A DNA stretch of 64,000 bases from an uncultured Pseudomonadota bacterium. Its GTDB lineage: Bacteria > Bdellovibrionota_C > UBA2361 > CALMIO01. Within the stretch, counting starts at the first letter, position 1. Every line of letters starts with the position of its first letter. The notes beneath the pieces are model-generated. The model had not been told where the DNA came from. It searched no databases and saw only the letters and a list, made by a program, of their open reading frames with translations. This document shows, one piece after another, positions 61,640 through 64,000 of the stretch. A program made the position numbers and the translations under genes. Location: assembly GCA_937864035.1 (NCBI GenBank), contig CALMIO010000009.1, positions 62,001-126,000 on the forward strand, in the 5' to 3' direction.

Positions 61640-62977
61640 TTAAATAGACAATTCGCCGCGCAGAGTGTGTTTGGCTTTTGAGTTAATCTTCACCATTACC
61701 AAATCTCCCTTTTTAAGATTTGGATAGCTTTTTTCAAAATTTACCAAGGTATTTTGCGAAGTTCTGCCACATAATTTATCTGATTCCGATTTTGAGTGGC
61801 CATCAATCAACACCTCATGACAATTACCAACGTAACTTTCTAGCTTTTGAGAGGTTAATTTATCTTGCAATTTTTGGAGTCGGTATAAACGGTCAAGTTT
61901 TTCATTTTGCGGGATTTGATTAGGCAGGAATTCAGCCGGAGTTCCCGGGCGAGGTGAAAACATAAAGGAAAAACTTGATTCAAAACCGACAATTTGCATA
62001 ACAGACAAGGTTTCCTCTAAATCTTTTTCGGTTTCGCCGGGAAATCCGACGATAATATCAGTGGTAATTGCCATATCTGGTACGCGTGTTTTCAGTTTCT
62101 CGATAATTTGCAAATAACGCTCTTTACGATAATTTCGATTCATAGCCTTCAAAATCGCATTACTGCCAGATTGCAAAGGCATGTGAATATGGCGGCAAAC
62201 CTTTGGATTGCTAGCCGCTAACTCTATAAAATCATCTCGCACTTCAGCCGGATGAGGGCTGGTAAAACGAATTCGCTTTAAGCCGTCAAGTTGCGATAAG
62301 CGTTCAACTAACTGGGCAAATTTGACGCGCGGCGTAAGATCGAGTCCATAAGAATTTACAGTCTGTCCAAGTAGAACAACTTCTTTTGCTCCTCTTTGTA
62401 GGGCGATTTTTACTTCGCGCTCGATCTCTTCATAAGGGCGAGACACCTCGCGACCTCTAGTGGTTGGAACTATGCAATAGGTGCAATTTTTATTGCAACC
62501 CCTGCTGATTGCGATAAAAACCGAAACTCGATCACTCTCTACAAAGCCAGCCGGCAACTCTTCCCATTCATCACGGTAATTGACGGCAACTTGCGGAGGC
62601 AGTCCCTCGGAGCGGCGTTCAATTAAAGATGGAACAAGTGAGAGATTATGTGTTCCAAAAACAAAATCAACTAGAGGGCTTGATTTGACTATTCTCTCTC
62701 CTTCTTGTTGGGCAACACAACCACCAACGCCGACTAATAGTTGAGGCTTATTTTTTTTAAGCTCCCGCAATTCGCCAAGAGCATTGTACAATTTTTGCTC
62801 TGGTTTCTCGCGCACGCTACAGGTGTTAATCAAAACCAGATCCGCTTCCTCGGCTGATTTTGTTGTCAAAAAATTCGGCTCTAAGATCTTTAAGATCTTC
62901 TGAGAGTCGTATTCATTCATCTGGCAACCGAAAGTTTTAATATAAACTTTGCGGGCCTGTATTGGCGAATCATTCAT
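61640..62977 (-). CDS. miaB: tRNA-2-methylthio-N6-dimethylallyladenosine synthase MiaB
   Basis: This 445-aa radical-SAM methylthiotransferase modifies A37 of tRNAs. The N-terminal cluster cysteines are in TFGCQMNEYDS, INTCSVR and GVGGCVAQ. The radical-SAM motif is RGCNKNCTYCIVP (CxxxCxxC). HIHMPLQSGSNAILKAMNR and a C-terminal TRAM domain are also present. Its start overlaps the upstream lipoprotein gene by 8 nt. Confidence 0.96.
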   Translation of the reverse strand: MNDSPIQARKVYIKTFGCQMNEYDSQKILKILEPNFLTTKSAEEADLVLINTCSVREKPEQKLYNALGELRELKKNKPQLLVGVGGCVAQQEGERIVKSSPLVDFVFGTHNLSLVPSLIERRSEGLPPQVAVNYRDEWEELPAGFVESDRVSVFIAISRGCNKNCTYCIVPTTRGREVSRPYEEIEREVKIALQRGAKEVVLLGQTVNSYGLDLTPRVKFAQLVERLSQLDGLKRIRFTSPHPAEVRDDFIELAASNPKVCRHIHMPLQSGSNAILKAMNRNYRKERYLQIIEKLKTRVPDMAITTDIIVGFPGETEKDLEETLSVMQIVGFESSFSFMFSPRPGTPAEFLPNQIPQNEKLDRLYRLQKLQDKLTSQKLESYVGNCHEVLIDGHSKSESDKLCGRTSQNTLVNFEKSYPNLKKGDLVMVKINSKAKHTLRGELSI

Positions 62978-63806
62978 AGCGAAGTACCCTGATTGAAGGG
63001 CCTAAAACATACCCATCTGGAATTGGAACGTCTGGAGCGGTAACCGCAAGTTTAATATCTCTTCCCATTCTCGGAGTCATGCCGAGATTGGTTAAATTAA
63101 TCTCCTGCTCTTCTCCAATTCCGGTGAATTTATCACTATCGATCGCGCTTGCTCTAAAACCTATGCCTAAAGATATGTTTTGAATCATCTGATTTGAAAC
63201 GTTAAGCAGTTTAAAGCTAATTATGTATTTCGTGCGCCCTAAAGCAGGTGGCTGAACGCGCCAATCCGCTATTTTAATATTACTTAAAGATTCGATATGT
63301 TGTTTGGCTCCCCATGACGCCAAAGCCGTGCCAACGTAAGCCCTTGCGTCCTCGCCCCATAACAACTCAATTTGATAATCTGACATATTTCGTCCCGCCA
63401 CTGAAATTGAAAAGGGAACCGCTTGTCCTTTTGAAAGAGAAGTACTGCCCAATTCTTTGATTAAATTAGGAATTTGCAGAAGCGCTACGCCGATCTGTTT
63501 GCCATCTTTGAAAGTTACTATCCTTAAAACACCATCAACAGCTTCCTGCTCTTTGCCTCTGCCGGTAGATAGCAATAGTTTAGTTTGCTCCGCCAATGAT
63601 ATTTTCCCTTGCGCCAAGAGCTCTCCGATAACCCGCAATTTTTCTCCATCGTTAAATTCTTCCTTAACTTTGATAGTAAAAGGCTCAATTGGCTGGAACT
63701 GGTTGCCAACGGAAGCGGTTTGAGCAAATTGCCTGCCGCAAGCTGGCAGTACGATCAATAAAAGTAATATGCTAAAAAAAAGAGCGTATCTATTGAGCTT
63801 AGTCAT
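62970..63806 (-). CDS. Lipoprotein of unknown function
   Basis: This 278-aa protein has a lipoprotein signal (LFFSILLLLIVLPAC, lipobox LPAC at residue 23). No family is recognised. The mature part has an acidic start, a helical stretch (about 50-85), and a beta-rich C-terminal half ending GYVLGPSIRVLRYE. It starts 3 bp after the end of pgsA and overlaps miaB by 8 nt, so it is part of a pgsA-lipoprotein-miaB unit. Confidence 0.7.
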   Translation of the reverse strand: MTKLNRYALFFSILLLLIVLPACGRQFAQTASVGNQFQPIEPFTIKVKEEFNDGEKLRVIGELLAQGKISLAEQTKLLLSTGRGKEQEAVDGVLRIVTFKDGKQIGVALLQIPNLIKELGSTSLSKGQAVPFSISVAGRNMSDYQIELLWGEDARAYVGTALASWGAKQHIESLSNIKIADWRVQPPALGRTKYIISFKLLNVSNQMIQNISLGIGFRASAIDSDKFTGIGEEQEINLTNLGMTPRMGRDIKLAVTAPDVPIPDGYVLGPSIRVLRYE

Positions 63807-63809
63807 TAT

Positions 63810-64000
63810 TTAATTTAGCTCTACTAAAAAAACTAACGGTATAATTAAAAGCTGTAATATAAGAGAGCATCAACGAAGCTGATAATAAACTTAGGCCGAT
63901 TACTTTTGCCGAGACTATTTTATTTAAGATCAAGATAGGCAGATCGTGCAGTAATAAAAAAATTATCGATATCATTTGCAGAGCGCTTTTCCACTTGGCT
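63810..64000 (-). CDS. pgsA: CDP-diacylglycerol-glycerol-3-phosphate 3-phosphatidyltransferase, C-terminal end (runs off right edge)
   Basis: The minus strand is open from the window edge to a TAA at 63812-63810, giving 63 residues. The segment AKWKSALQMISIIFLLL matches the characteristic GKxKTxLQM stretch near the C-terminus of PgsA, and hydrophobic helices follow. PgsA makes phosphatidylglycerol phosphate in the inner membrane. Its stop lies 3 bp before the next lipoprotein gene on the strand. Confidence 0.72.

Noticed and set aside
1-64000. CRISPR array, prophage, integron or rRNA operon
   Set aside because: No regularly spaced direct repeats, phage structural genes, integrase or rRNA sequences were seen on either strand.

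Overview
The window looks like a chromosomal segment of a moderately AT-rich, Gram-negative (diderm) bacterium. Signs of an outer membrane are an Omp85/BamA-type surface protein, a SurA-like periplasmic chaperone, several lipoproteins with lipoboxes, and a type II secretion (T2SS) pseudopilin cluster that ends in gspN. The gspN ending, a miaB/bifunctional-nuclease neighbourhood, a futalosine-pathway menaquinone gene (mqnD) and a perfect sigma-54 promoter all point to a deltaproteobacterium-like lineage (Bdellovibrionota, Myxococcota or Desulfobacterota sensu lato). This placement is an inference, not a measurement. Most start codons have no Shine-Dalgarno (SD) sequence in front of them.

Layout, left to right. 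1-1374: end of a polysaccharide block (partial methyltransferase and GT4 glycosyltransferase, minus strand). 1602-4747: VirD4/TraG-type coupling ATPase and a VirB2/TrbC-like pilin. 4840-7312: MFS transporter and a secreted protein. 7587-7662: an odd tRNA-Pro(CGG). 7762-12654: a ComEA-like HhH protein, then the operon cysteine desulfurase - mnmA - rnc - der. 12940-20985: secreted subtilase, an unrecognised 463-aa protein with a receiver-like partner, and mfd. 21259-23837: lectin-like secreted protein, a sigma-54-driven structured RNA, and a SurA-like chaperone. 23874-25523: phosphomannomutase/phosphoglucomutase and a small membrane protein. 25792-30191 (minus): DUF6314 protein, a frameshifted flavin monooxygenase, a secreted protein and a D-cysteine desulfhydrase/ACC deaminase-like enzyme. 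30446-34421: hybrid histidine kinase, a small conserved protein and two alpha/beta hydrolases. 34536-41321 (minus): mqnD, a MITE-like repeat, then gspN-M-L-J-I-H-G (no gspK). 41427-44242 (minus): S33 peptidase and Omp85-like protein. 44413-47370: two convergent acyl-CoA dehydrogenases. 47463-50948 (minus): the pentose-phosphate operon tal-zwf-pgl. 51213-57952: a lone pilin, sucA, a PPP-type phosphatase, a DUF3568-like lipoprotein and dnaB. 58000-64000: a PmtA-like methyltransferase, then murI, a coiled-coil membrane protein, the bifunctional nuclease, miaB, a lipoprotein and the 3' end of pgsA (all minus).

The T2SS pseudopilus genes and the several signal-peptide proteins (subtilase, lectin-like protein, two unknown secreted proteins) suggest an exporting lifestyle. 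tal-zwf-pgl, sucA and the acyl-CoA dehydrogenases suggest heterotrophic metabolism with beta-oxidation and a TCA cycle.

The most striking undescribed element is an intergenic RNA of about 187 nt on the minus strand (about 22647-22461). It has a canonical -24/-12 sigma-54 promoter, a 14-bp closing stem, four C-rich loops and a strong intrinsic terminator. Its upstream region holds two copies of a 10-bp near-palindrome 43 bp apart that could be an enhancer. Other items worth a second look are a dispersed 22-bp palindrome-containing repeat (one pair bounding a 177-bp MITE-like element), loss of gspK, a one-base frameshift at a T7 run in the monooxygenase, and a perfect SD that serves a three-codon ORF overlapping the kinase start.
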